Source: Streptomyces novaecaesareae (GTDB lineage: Bacteria > Actinomycetota > Actinomycetes > Streptomycetales > Streptomycetaceae). Taken from it: a DNA stretch of 64,000 nucleotides. The position numbers and the translations under genes were made by a program. Of the stretch, positions 26,781 through 35,997 are shown piece after piece. Where the stretch lies: assembly GCF_000716875.1 (NCBI RefSeq), contig NZ_JNWQ01000002.1, positions 124,001 through 188,000 of the forward strand, in the 5' to 3' direction. Below the pieces are notes generated by a model that searched no databases, was not told the DNA's origin, and saw only the letters and a list, made by a program, of their open reading frames with translations. Every line of letters begins with the position of its first letter. Position 1 is the first letter of the stretch.

Positions 26781-27367
26781 GTCAGCCCCGCCTCCGCATA
26801 GGCTTCGAGAGTTGCACGCGCGGTGTCCCTGACTTCCGGATCCGAATCATTTCTGGCCAATTCGGAGAGACGTGGCACAAAGGCACGGAGTCCGTAGCTG
26901 GCAGCCGCAAGGACACCGGCATCGCGGATGGCGGGGTCCGAATTTCCCATGGAATTGAGCACCCGTGAATAGAAATCATCATCATAGGACGGTGGGGCGC
27001 CCAGAGCGAGCCGGAGGACGGCATGGGGGCCTTCTTTCGAGCCGCCTGCAATGTCATAGAAGCGAATCAGATCGTCGTAGCTCCACGGTCGGAGGGATTC
27101 CTCGCACGACTCGATCGCCGCCATGACGTCATCCTCGTCGTTCCCGAACACCTGGACGTAGCGACAGCGGGATGTCCCATCCTCGCCCTGTACCACCTTC
27201 AGGTCGGCTCCGATCAACCACTCCACCTCCCTCCTGCCGCCGAAGAAGTCCCGCACAACCCTTGCGTCCGCCGACCCACCCAGAGCTCGGATCGCGTTCT
27301 CGACATCTGCAGGATTCTGACCCTCCCGGAGGATCATCCGACGACTTCTCAGCTCCATGACTGCCAT
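26777..27367 (-). CDS. HEAT-repeat protein, candidate immunity/chaperone partner of the DUF4157 effector
   Basis: A 196-residue acidic protein. The C-terminal ~70 residues form HEAT-like helical pairs (YSRVLNSMGNSDPAIRDAGVLAAASYGLRAFVPRLSELARNDSDPEVRDTARATLEAY); the N-terminal part has an α/β segment (RYVQVFGNDEDDVMAAIESC). It is encoded between the giant DUF4157 gene (34-nt gap upstream) and the tube initiator (ATGA overlap), in visibly AT-richer DNA than the eCIS core genes. I do not recognise it as a structural eCIS component. Its small size, acidity and position directly after the effector's variable C-terminus fit an immunity protein or a loading chaperone; this is inference. The start at 27367 is supported weakly by AAGGA; an in-frame ATG 3 codons later is possible. 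Confidence 0.75.
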   Translation of the reverse strand: MAVMELRSRRMILREGQNPADVENAIRALGGSADARVVRDFFGGRREVEWLIGADLKVVQGEDGTSRCRYVQVFGNDEDDVMAAIESCEESLRPWSYDDLIRFYDIAGGSKEGPHAVLRLALGAPPSYDDDFYSRVLNSMGNSDPAIRDAGVLAAASYGLRAFVPRLSELARNDSDPEVRDTARATLEAYAEAGLT

Positions 27368-27401
27368 CTTTCCTTACTGTGATTCTCGGGCGGCCCTCAG
27401 T

Positions 27402-30400
27402 CTAGTGCCATCCCCACTTCATCAGCAGCTTGTCCACTGCAGCGTTGACGACTTTCGCGGTGTTTGCGGTCTTGCCGCCGCGTACCAGAATCTCCTCGTC
27501 CTCAAGTGTCCGCTCGATGGAGTCGACCAATTTGTGGAGCATGCCTCCCGGAGTCTCCAGGTGGTTGGGGAGATCCTTTTTGTCGATGCCTGCCAATTTA
27601 GGCCACTTTGCGGCGCTGTCGTAGTCCTTCTGGGAGAGCTCGAAGAGCTTGCGCCCCTGATGGAACTCCTCATTCCTTGCTTTCTCGATCCTGGCCAGCT
27701 TTCCCTTTTCGTCCGTGATGCCGTTTACTTCCTTCATAATGAAGGACAGCGAGTTGGATACCGCGACAGACTTGTCTGCCACCATCGGTCCATGCTTCGA
27801 TATTCTGGAAATCTCTTCCGCTGCATCGACTTCGGGCCGTGTCATGTGGTTGAGCTCGCCCATGGAGGTCACCAAGGCGCCCGGGCGGCGCTGCCCTTCG
27901 GCCACTACACGGACGAATACGTAAAGGGCGCCGATGCCGATGAATTTCGACCGGTACTGCGCGGGAAGATCCTTGTAACGGCCTGCAAGCAGCAGCTTGA
28001 ACATATTCTTGAAGCGTTCGGGTCCCAGTTCTTCGTGAAGTTCCTTCAGGTGTACGAACAGGTCGTCATATTTCCCTTGACCCTGGGCGATCTCTCCGGT
28101 TTCCAGGTCCTTCCTATCCCACCTCCCGCCCGGGTCGCCCGGCTTGTTGAATATCTGCATTTCTGCGACTTGATCGAGGATCAATGATTGGGGAGACTTC
28201 TTCTCGCTCTTCCTCAGTTGAGTCTCGGCCAGGACGTCCATGGGCTCCGAGCCATTCCGGGCTATCATGGTCCGCTTCGCCTTTTCCCCGCCGTGCGGCG
28301 AGACGAACTCGGGTTCGAAGCTGACGGCCTGCTCGCCCGGAGACCTTTGGGAATTCCTTTCGGTCCGGGCCGCAAGGACTTCTTTGACTCGCTCCTCGAC
28401 ATGGGAAAGGATCTCCATGCGTCGCAGTAGCTCAGCATTGTCGACGTCTGCCTGGGGATTGAGCAGGGCCCGGATGAGCCTTGCCTGACCCGCGGTATCA
28501 ATGTCGAGTCGTGTAAGTCGATACCACAGACGCATCGCGCCGAGTACGCCACGCAGCATCCGCGTCGAGACGCCCCTGCCGAGCAGTCTTTGAACCTTCG
28601 GCCGGATGCGAGCGACGATCAGGTCGAGGCGCTGCTTCTTCGCCTCCGGGGAGTTCTCGTGCTTGCGGCGCTCCGCGCGCTGTTGCTGGCGCTTCTGGTG
28701 CCAGGCGCGCAGGCGGTCGCGTTGCTTGCGATAGGCGTCGCGGATCTTGTGGGCGCCGTTGGTGAGGGCGCGGCCGAGCTTGCTGTTGAGGAGCTTGCGG
28801 CCGAGGGTGCGGGCGGCGACGCGGACGCGGTTGAGTGCGGCCTTGACGGTCTGGCGGGAGGCGTTGAGGGCGCGGCCGACGGGGGAGGTGGGGCGGCGGC
28901 GGGTGGTGGGCTTCGGGCGGGTGACCTCGCGGCGGGGGCGTCCGGCGGTGGTGGTGGGGCGTCCCGGGCGCTCCGCGTGGCGGACGGTGTGCCGGGCGGG
29001 GCCGGTGCGGGTGGGGGAGGGCCGCCGCCGCAGGGACTGGGTGGCCCGGCGCAGGCTCGCGCGAGCCTTGTTGACGGCCCGGCCGGCCGCTTTGCGGGCG
29101 CCGCGGCCGGCCCTCGCCAAGCCCTTGAGGATCTTCTGGGCGATCCCCTTGAGCTTGGTGCCGACGGCCTTGCCGGCGCCCTTGAGCTTGCTGAGCAGGA
29201 AGTTGGAGATGAAGTCGAGCAGCGCGACCACGCCCGAGGCGACCGCGTCGGCGAACAGGCAGGCGGCCGATCCCGATTTGACCGCCTTGAGGAAGGTGAC
29301 GAACTTGCTGATCGCGGCGACGATCTTGCTGATGGTGTTCCACGCGGCCACCAGGCCCTGGATGATCGCCATGATCGCGCCCGCGGCCGGCACGATCATC
29401 GACACGAGCTTCTCGATGACGAGCGAGATGATCATCCCGGGCAGCGATGCGACGATCGCCTGCCAGGCCATCCGTCCGATCTGGGCCATCGAGATGCAGC
29501 CCTTGACCAGCACGTTGATGATGGTGGACGTCAGGCCGACCACCGACTCGACCTTCTCGTTGAACCAGGTCCGCACCGCGCTCTTGATCGCACCCCACAG
29601 GTAGTGCTGGATGCCGTCGATCGCGGCGCTGCCGAGCTTCTTCAGCCACCCGCCCGGGTCGGAGGCGATGTCGCCGATCAGGACCGCGAACTCGCCGAAG
29701 ACCGCGATCGCCTTCTGCACGAAGTCGATCGCGTCCATGACGGCCTTGCGGACCGCCTCGATCGCGGCCTTGAGCCCCGCCTCCAGCGCGTTCAGCAGCG
29801 CGTTCAGCCCGGCCGCGAGCACGTCGAGCAGCTTGTTGACGGCGTTCTTGAGCTTGTCCGCCCACTCGTTGACCTTGGCGATGGCCTTGTCGCGCCACTC
29901 CTCGATCTTCTTGCGGAACTTGTCCCGCAGTTCGGGGAAGGCCGCCAGCAGGACGTCGCAGATCGCGATCAACGCGTCGGCGAGCTTGCTGATCAGGTCG
30001 ACGGCGAACTTCCGTGCCTGGTCGATCGCCCAGTCCGCGAACTTGCGGAAGCCGTCGATGATGTCGTTGATCAGGCCGCGGAAGTAGTCGAAGACCTTGG
30101 TGACCGCCTCGACCAGCGCGTCGAAGGCGGCCTTGACCTTGGACTTGACCCAGCCCCACCAGCCCTCGGACTCCTCCTTCTTGCGGTCCTTCTCCTTCTG
30201 CGCCTTCTCCTCGGCCTCCTTCCGCTTGTCCTGGATCTTCTGGTTGTCCTGCTGCTGACGGTCCTGGACGTCCTTGTCGGTCTCGGTGCGCTTCTTGCCG
30301 ATCTGGTCGGTCTTGTCCTTGTGCTCCGCGTCGGAGTCCTGGTCCGCGGTGGTGACCTTCTGGTCCTGCTCGGTGCGCCACTGCTCGCGCTCGGCCTTGA

Positions 30401-33400
30401 CCTTCTCGGCGGCGTCGCCCCGCTCGCCGGCCTGGGCCTGGGCGTTGTCGGCCACCGCCTGGTCGACCTCGGCCTGGTTCTGCCGGCGCGCATCGGCCTC
30501 GCCCTGCTTCTGCTTGGCCTGTTCGGAGCCCAGTTGGCTCTGGCCCTGGCCGACCGCGGCCTGGATCTGCGGGCCGCGCTCCTGCTGGGTCACGATGCCG
30601 ATGCCCGGCTTGGTGTCGACCGCGCCGCCGGCCCTGGCGCCCCCGCCCTTGCCCCCGCCGCCCGGTACGGAGGCGGTGAGGGTCTCCTGCGGCACGTCCG
30701 GGTAGATCCGGTCCTCGCCCATCGGCTTGGCGGCGTCCTCCCGGCCGACGCCGAGGATCCTGGTGGAACTGTCCTTGAGCTTCGCCGCCTGCTGGTCGGT
30801 GCGTGCCGGGTCGCTCTCCCCGGTCAGTTCGACCTTGCGTGCGGGGCCGACGGTGGTGTTCAACGCCGGGTCGGTCGTGCGCACGTCCTCGACCGCGCCC
30901 TGCACCTGCTGCACTTCCTGCGGCGAGACCTGGTTGCTCGCGTCGTCGGCGACGTGGGGCGCGGCGACCCGGTCGCCGGGGTTCGGGCCCTCGACCTTCT
31001 TCTGCTCGGCCGTCTGCTGTTCGCCGTCCGCGCCCTGCACACCGACCCGCTCCAGCCGCTCCGTCACCGCCTCGGCGGGCGGCGCGGCCTCGGGCGTGCC
31101 GGACTGGGTCTGCGGGGCGCCGGACGGGCGCCGGACGGCGGGCGGGGCGGCCTGCAACCGGGCGTGCTGCTCGCCGACCGTACGGTCCACCGAGCCGTCC
31201 ACGCCGTCCAGGGTGGTGGCCATCTGATCGGGCGGCAGGCTCGCGGCGGTGGCGAGCGCGCTCTGCGGGTCCTGGCCGGAGACGTCCGGCGGGGCCTGCT
31301 TCTGCTGCTGTTCCTGCCCGGCCTGGGCGCCGCCGCCCCCGCCCCCGGCCGCGCAGCCGCCGCCGGCACCGCCGGTGCCGTCCTGCTCCTGCTCGGTGGT
31401 GGGCTGCTGCGGGCCCGCGCAGGCGCCGCCGCCCGCCTCCAGCGAGGCGTCCGGGGCGGGCTGGGCGGTGAGTCCGGCGGGCCCGTCGGCCTGCTCGGCC
31501 GCCGGGCCGGGCGCAGCGTCGGGGGAGGCGTCGGGGGAGGCGGCTCCGGGTGCGGTGTCGGGGATGCTGTCCGGGACGGTGGCGGGCCCGCCCGGGCCGT
31601 CCCCGCCGACCGGCCCGCTGCCGCCGACCGGACCGGGCGTCGCGGGGGCGGTGCGCTCCGGACCGTTCGGCTCGGGCGCGGCGGCCGGTTCGGCCGCGCG
31701 GGCGTCCTCGGCGGGGGCTTCGGTCTGTTGCGGCTCAGGAGGGGTGGGCTCGGTGGCGGTCGGCGCCGGGGCCGCGGCGGGGTTCGAGGTGGGTTCGGGG
31801 CCGATCTCCTGCTCGACCGGCTGCTCCGGCTGGAGGTCGCGGGCGCTCCGGTCCTCGGCCTCGGTGGCGGGGGTCGGCTCGGGGGCGGCCTGCGGTGCCG
31901 CGGCCCCGGGCTGCGCCGGCTCGGGCGCCGCTGTCGGCTCCGCCTCGTCCTCCGGCCGGCTCTCGCGCTCGGCCTGCACCTGGTCGGCCTTGGTCGCGGG
32001 CGGCTCGGGGAACTCCGGTGCCTCGGCGTTCGCGGCGGGCGCGCCGTCCGTCGACAGCGTGATCTGATCGGCCGTCGGGACGGCGGACACGTCGAGGTCG
32101 GACGAGGGCAGGAAGTCCCCCGGGTTGAGCTCCGGCCCGGGGGCGGCCGACTGCGACTGCCGGTCCTCGCCCGCGGCGGGTGCGTCGTGGACCTCCGAGT
32201 CCGCGCCGGGCTCCATGCCCAACGGCCGTTCCTCGTCCCGGGTTTCGCCCTGTGGGTGGTCGCCCTCCAGCAGCCCGTGCCGGGCCAGCGGACTGTCCTC
32301 GGCCTGCGCGATCGCGTCCAGGCGCTCGGGCTTGACCGGCGCGGGCTGCGGCAGCGGCCCGGCGGCGGGCTCCTGCGGCTTCGTACCGGCGGAGGGCTGG
32401 GTGCCGGCGCCCTTCTGGTCGGCTTCGGGCGAGCCGAGTACGGAGACGGCCGCCGGCTGGGCGGCGCCCTCCTCGGCCGGTGTGGGCGCCTGTTCCGGGC
32501 CCGCCGCAGGTGCCTCCTCGACGGCCGAAGGCTGCGCCTCCGCAGCGGGCTGGGTCTGACCGGCCTCCGGCTGGGTGGCGGGCTGCGCACCCGGTGGATT
32601 CTGCGCGGCCTCGCCCTCCGTGGGCGGTGCCTGCTGTTCGTCCTGTTGCTCCGGGGATTCCTTGTCGCCCCCCTTGTCGCCCTTGCCCTCCTTGTCGCCG
32701 TGGCCCTTGCGACGCTTGCGCCGACCCTTCGGGTCGTCCGACTGCCGTGCCTCCTCGTCGAGTTGCCGCCGGCGGTCCCGTTCGCCGCGGTCCTTCTCGT
32801 CGGTCTGCTCGCGGTCGTCGGTGGCCCGGTCGGCGGCATCGGTCACCGGCTCGGGCGTCTGCGCGCCGTCCACATCGGCTGGGCGGTGCTCCGCGGCCTC
32901 GACCAGCTCCAGCACCCGGGTGTAGTCCGAGGAGGGCAGCCGGTCCGCCAGCCGGTCGAGTACGGCCGACTGCAACTCGGGGGCGAAGCGCGCGAGTTGG
33001 AGGCGCACTCGGCCGGAGGAGTCGGTCGGGTCGCCGCGCAGCGAGCGCAGGATGCCGGCCGCCAGCCGGTCGACCAGGGTGGCCGGATCGAGTCGTTCGG
33101 TGCGGAAGCGGTCGGCGTCGACGGTCGCGTAGCGGAGCCAGCCCGGCGTGGCGTTCGGCGTCGTCGCCGTCGGCCGGTCGTCGCGCGCGCCCTGCTCCGC
33201 CTCGCGTTCGACGGCGTCCTGCGGCAGGCTCACCGCACCCAGGTCTCGGCCGGCCCGCAGCGCGCCGAGCGGGTTCGGGGCCTGGATGGTGTGCAACAGC
33301 TCGTGGGTCAGCAGCCGCCGGCCGTCCTCGGCGGCCGGCCGGTACTTGCCCTCGCCGAAGAAGAGGTCCGGGCCGACCGCGACGGCGTCCGCGCCGATCA

Positions 33401-33635
33401 GTTCGGTCAGCGCGGCGGAGTCCCGGTCGGTGTGCACCCGGACCCGGCTGAGGTCGTGCCCGAGCCGCGCCTCCAGCTCCCGGCGCACACCCGGGTCGAG
33501 CGGCTGACCGGCGCCGGAGACGATCTCCTTCGGCTCGGGGGTACGGGCCTTCGGCGCCCGCGTCTTGCGCCGGGCCTGGCCGCCGTGCTTGTTGTTCTGC
33601 GAGGATTCCCTTGCAGCGGCGTTGAGTTGGGTCAT
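27402..33635 (-). CDS. Giant DUF4157 protein, likely eCIS-associated effector or effector carrier
   Basis: A 2077-residue protein. Residues 36-120 form a DUF4157 domain with a zinc-metalloprotease-like HELLH at 111-115. DUF4157 is a common N-terminal domain of eCIS-associated effectors. Residues ~230-1000 are a disordered Pro/Ala/Glu/Gln-rich region (GGGGGAQAGQEQQQKQ), then a Gln/Lys/Asp-rich coiled-coil-prone stretch (about 1030-1160), then about 1170-1500 with many amphipathic and hydrophobic helices (MIISLVIEKLVSMIVPAAGA, IMAIIQGLVAAWNTI), which could insert in membranes. An Arg/Lys/Pro-rich linker follows (about 1530-1670). The last ~400 residues (from about 28600 down) have a different, Lys/Glu-rich composition and AT-richer codons, as expected of an exchanged toxin module. 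The ATG at 33635 overlaps the upstream stop (ATGA). Its length makes it the best cargo candidate of the particle; the toxic activity is unknown. Confidence 0.85.
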   Translation of the reverse strand: MTQLNAAARESSQNNKHGGQARRKTRAPKARTPEPKEIVSGAGQPLDPGVRRELEARLGHDLSRVRVHTDRDSAALTELIGADAVAVGPDLFFGEGKYRPAAEDGRRLLTHELLHTIQAPNPLGALRAGRDLGAVSLPQDAVEREAEQGARDDRPTATTPNATPGWLRYATVDADRFRTERLDPATLVDRLAAGILRSLRGDPTDSSGRVRLQLARFAPELQSAVLDRLADRLPSSDYTRVLELVEAAEHRPADVDGAQTPEPVTDAADRATDDREQTDEKDRGERDRRRQLDEEARQSDDPKGRRKRRKGHGDKEGKGDKGGDKESPEQQDEQQAPPTEGEAAQNPPGAQPATQPEAGQTQPAAEAQPSAVEEAPAAGPEQAPTPAEEGAAQPAAVSVLGSPEADQKGAGTQPSAGTKPQEPAAGPLPQPAPVKPERLDAIAQAEDSPLARHGLLEGDHPQGETRDEERPLGMEPGADSEVHDAPAAGEDRQSQSAAPGPELNPGDFLPSSDLDVSAVPTADQITLSTDGAPAANAEAPEFPEPPATKADQVQAERESRPEDEAEPTAAPEPAQPGAAAPQAAPEPTPATEAEDRSARDLQPEQPVEQEIGPEPTSNPAAAPAPTATEPTPPEPQQTEAPAEDARAAEPAAAPEPNGPERTAPATPGPVGGSGPVGGDGPGGPATVPDSIPDTAPGAASPDASPDAAPGPAAEQADGPAGLTAQPAPDASLEAGGGACAGPQQPTTEQEQDGTGGAGGGCAAGGGGGGAQAGQEQQQKQAPPDVSGQDPQSALATAASLPPDQMATTLDGVDGSVDRTVGEQHARLQAAPPAVRRPSGAPQTQSGTPEAAPPAEAVTERLERVGVQGADGEQQTAEQKKVEGPNPGDRVAAPHVADDASNQVSPQEVQQVQGAVEDVRTTDPALNTTVGPARKVELTGESDPARTDQQAAKLKDSSTRILGVGREDAAKPMGEDRIYPDVPQETLTASVPGGGGKGGGARAGGAVDTKPGIGIVTQQERGPQIQAAVGQGQSQLGSEQAKQKQGEADARRQNQAEVDQAVADNAQAQAGERGDAAEKVKAEREQWRTEQDQKVTTADQDSDAEHKDKTDQIGKKRTETDKDVQDRQQQDNQKIQDKRKEAEEKAQKEKDRKKEESEGWWGWVKSKVKAAFDALVEAVTKVFDYFRGLINDIIDGFRKFADWAIDQARKFAVDLISKLADALIAICDVLLAAFPELRDKFRKKIEEWRDKAIAKVNEWADKLKNAVNKLLDVLAAGLNALLNALEAGLKAAIEAVRKAVMDAIDFVQKAIAVFGEFAVLIGDIASDPGGWLKKLGSAAIDGIQHYLWGAIKSAVRTWFNEKVESVVGLTSTIINVLVKGCISMAQIGRMAWQAIVASLPGMIISLVIEKLVSMIVPAAGAIMAIIQGLVAAWNTISKIVAAISKFVTFLKAVKSGSAACLFADAVASGVVALLDFISNFLLSKLKGAGKAVGTKLKGIAQKILKGLARAGRGARKAAGRAVNKARASLRRATQSLRRRPSPTRTGPARHTVRHAERPGRPTTTAGRPRREVTRPKPTTRRRPTSPVGRALNASRQTVKAALNRVRVAARTLGRKLLNSKLGRALTNGAHKIRDAYRKQRDRLRAWHQKRQQQRAERRKHENSPEAKKQRLDLIVARIRPKVQRLLGRGVSTRMLRGVLGAMRLWYRLTRLDIDTAGQARLIRALLNPQADVDNAELLRRMEILSHVEERVKEVLAARTERNSQRSPGEQAVSFEPEFVSPHGGEKAKRTMIARNGSEPMDVLAETQLRKSEKKSPQSLILDQVAEMQIFNKPGDPGGRWDRKDLETGEIAQGQGKYDDLFVHLKELHEELGPERFKNMFKLLLAGRYKDLPAQYRSKFIGIGALYVFVRVVAEGQRRPGALVTSMGELNHMTRPEVDAAEEISRISKHGPMVADKSVAVSNSLSFIMKEVNGITDEKGKLARIEKARNEEFHQGRKLFELSQKDYDSAAKWPKLAGIDKKDLPNHLETPGGMLHKLVDSIERTLEDEEILVRGGKTANTAKVVNAAVDKLLMKWGWH

Positions 33636-33997
33636 GTCCGCCCCCGTTCCACCCGCTGCCCGCCGCCGGACAGCCCGGCGTGCACGGCGCGGGCGAGTGC
33701 CTCGCCGAGCCGCTGCGGTGAGGAGCCCGCCGGCAGCGGTGGCAGCCCGGAGAGCAGGTCCAGCGCGCGGTCGCCGGCCGCCGCGAGCGGCACGCCGCGT
33801 GTCCGGACCAGGCGGGTCAGCTCGGTCCGGAACGCCGTCGTCAGCCGCTCGTGGTCGATCGGCTCGAAGCCGTCGAGGACCAGCTCGCCGATCTCGACCT
33901 CGATCCGCCCGGCGCTGCCACGCTCGGGGTCGTTCCGCCCGGCGATGCCACGCCCGGGGCCGTAACGCCCGGTCCCGGGCCCCTCGTTCAGATCCAT
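33632..33997 (-). CDS. Small eCIS-associated protein (121 aa)
   Basis: Begins within the last codons of the ATPase gene (10-nt overlap) and ends as ATGA on the DUF4157 gene. After a Gly/Arg/Pro-rich N-terminus lies a compact domain IEVEIGELVLDGFEPIDHERLTTAFRTELTRLVRTRGVPL (about residues 32-72) followed by a helical C-terminus. Short proteins with this EIGELVLDGF pattern occur between the AAA+ ATPase and downstream genes in other eCIS operons. No enzymatic motif is present. It may act as an adaptor of the ATPase or the effector; this is inferred only from order. Confidence 0.75.
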   Translation of the reverse strand: MDLNEGPGTGRYGPGRGIAGRNDPERGSAGRIEVEIGELVLDGFEPIDHERLTTAFRTELTRLVRTRGVPLAAAGDRALDLLSGLPPLPAGSSPQRLGEALARAVHAGLSGGGQRVERGRT

Positions 33998-35973
33998 CCG
34001 CCGACCTCCGAGGGCGTCAGCGAGCGCTCCAGCTTCAGGTACTCGGTGCGCGCGGCAGCCAGCATGTGCCGCATCTGCACCGGGCACCCCTCGTCGGCGG
34101 CCAGGAAGGCGGCGGACAGCGCGATGTTGCGGATCGAGCCGCCGGCCACGGTCAACTGGGCGAGCCGCTCGGGTTCGAGGCCCTGGCTGGGGGTCTGCTT
34201 GGGGATGACCCGCCGCCAGATCTCGGCGCGTTCCGGCACCCCGGGGAACGGGAAGTCGACCACGAACCTGATCCGCCGCATGAACGCCGGGTCCAGCGCC
34301 TTCTTCATGTTGGTGGTGAGTACGGCCAGGCCCCGGTAGGCCTCCATCCTCATCAGCAGGTAGCTGACCTCCAGATTGGCGTAGCGGTCGTGGCTGTCCT
34401 TGATCTCGCTGCGCTTGCCGAACAGTGCGTCGGCCTCGTCGAACAGCAGCAGCGCACCGCCGCGTTCGGCCGCGTCGAAGACCCGCCGGAGGTTCTTCTC
34501 GGTCTCGCCGATGTACTTGCTGACGATCTGGGAGAGGTCGATGACGAACAGGTCCACCCCGAGCTGCCCGGCGACGACCTCGGCCGCCAGCGTCTTGCCG
34601 GTGCCCGACCCGCCGGCGAACAGCGCGGTCACTCCCAGGCCACGGCGCAGCACCGACTCGAACCCCCACTCCTGGTAGACCGTGCCGCGTCGGCGGACGT
34701 GGGCGACGATCTCGCGGAGCGTCACGCGCTGGCGCTCCTCCAGCACCAGGTCCTCCCAGTCGGCGCGCGGCTCGACCCGCCGGCCCAGCTCGTCCAGGGA
34801 CATCCGGGCTTCCACCAGGCCGGCGTGCCACGCCAGTCGGCTGATGTCCCGGCCGTCTTCGGCCGCCCGCCGGGCCGTCGCCGCGGCCGACCGGATCAGA
34901 TGGCCGGGCAGGGAGAACTGCGCGGCCAGCGCGCGGAGTTCGCCCTCGGCGATCCCCGGCGCGCCGTCCAGCGCCTCGGCCCAGATCCCCAGCTGCTCCT
35001 CGGGGCCGAGTGGGGGCACGGTCAGCCGGGCGCGGTCGGAGCTTCCCACCGGCTGCGGCTCGTCGCCGGACACCACCAGCGGCACCGCCAGGCTCGCGAG
35101 GAAGGCCTCCGCGCCGTTCGGGGACTGCGGGCGCTCCCGGGCCGGCTCCCCGCCCTCCACCAGCAGCGCGGCCGGGATCAGGATCGCCTCCCGCTGCCAC
35201 AGCCGGGCGAGTTGCTCGCGCTCGGCGGGCTCGGTGGGCAGGTCCTCGCGGTGTGCGACGTAGAGGCCGAGCCCGGCGCGGTGGGCCGCCGTGGCGGCGA
35301 TCTCCCAGCGGGTACGGCGGTCGGCGCCGGTCAGCTCGGCGTGCGGCGGGCCGGTCAGCCCGGCCGCGGACCACCCCTGCGCCAGTTCGGCCGCGCACCG
35401 CTCGTGCGGGCCGGGCAGTTCGCCGGGCGGCCCGACCGGGGTGAGCAGGCCGTGCAGCCGCACGTCCAGGTACGGCACGCCGACCAGGAAGTGCAGCACC
35501 CGCTCGTCGATCCGCAGCCGGGAGGCGGTGAGCGCCGTCTCGTCGTCCAGTTCGACCAGCCGGAACCGGCGCAGCGGGCCCACCGGGGTGAGCGCGCTCC
35601 AGTGCGGCCGCTCCAGGGCGGCGAGGGCGAGCGAGAAGGTCGGGTACCCGCGCCCGGGGTCGCCGCCGGCCGCGGCGCACCGGGCGGCGGCGGTGGGGTC
35701 GATCTCGGGGGCGGCGGCCAGCACGAGGACGTCCCGCTCGAACGGGGTGAGCCCGAAGGAGGCGCTGAGCGCGTCCAGGGCGGTGGCGGGCGGCCGGCGC
35801 CCGCCCCGGCGGGTGCCGGGGGCCGACGGCTCGGTCGGCTCGGCCGGCTCGGCGGTACGGCCGGCCGCGTGCGCGTCGACCCGTTCGAGCACGGCGGCGA
35901 CCGCGGCCGACAGCGACTGCCGGTGCGACTCCTCCGCCAGGCCGTCGCGGCCCTGCCTGCGGCGCGTGCTCAT
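33988..35973 (-). CDS. eCIS AAA+ ATPase (Afp15/Pvc15-like)
   Basis: A 661-residue ATPase found in nearly all eCIS operons, thought to act in particle assembly or effector loading rather than contraction itself. The N-terminal half (residues 1-400) is a helical winged region with no catalytic motif. The AAA+ domain has Walker A GGSGTGKT near residue 451, Walker B LLLFDEAD near 508, then sensor 1 (GLAVLTTNMKKALD) and arginine-finger region DPAFMRRIRFVVDFPFP. The ATG at 35973 follows GGGGGGAAAG. A coupled small gene overlaps the 3' end. Cytosolic. Confidence 0.95.
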   Translation of the reverse strand: MSTRRRQGRDGLAEESHRQSLSAAVAAVLERVDAHAAGRTAEPAEPTEPSAPGTRRGGRRPPATALDALSASFGLTPFERDVLVLAAAPEIDPTAAARCAAAGGDPGRGYPTFSLALAALERPHWSALTPVGPLRRFRLVELDDETALTASRLRIDERVLHFLVGVPYLDVRLHGLLTPVGPPGELPGPHERCAAELAQGWSAAGLTGPPHAELTGADRRTRWEIAATAAHRAGLGLYVAHREDLPTEPAEREQLARLWQREAILIPAALLVEGGEPARERPQSPNGAEAFLASLAVPLVVSGDEPQPVGSSDRARLTVPPLGPEEQLGIWAEALDGAPGIAEGELRALAAQFSLPGHLIRSAAATARRAAEDGRDISRLAWHAGLVEARMSLDELGRRVEPRADWEDLVLEERQRVTLREIVAHVRRRGTVYQEWGFESVLRRGLGVTALFAGGSGTGKTLAAEVVAGQLGVDLFVIDLSQIVSKYIGETEKNLRRVFDAAERGGALLLFDEADALFGKRSEIKDSHDRYANLEVSYLLMRMEAYRGLAVLTTNMKKALDPAFMRRIRFVVDFPFPGVPERAEIWRRVIPKQTPSQGLEPERLAQLTVAGGSIRNIALSAAFLAADEGCPVQMRHMLAAARTEYLKLERSLTPSEVGGWI

Positions 35974-35997
35974 CTTTCCCCCCGTCCAGTCCAGCGG

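Noticed and set aside
28590..33965. A 5.4-kb open plus-strand frame opposite the DUF4157 gene
   Set aside because: The product is low-complexity (Leu/Gly/Arg-rich runs) mirroring the Pro/Ala-rich minus-strand protein; no start signals or known domains.
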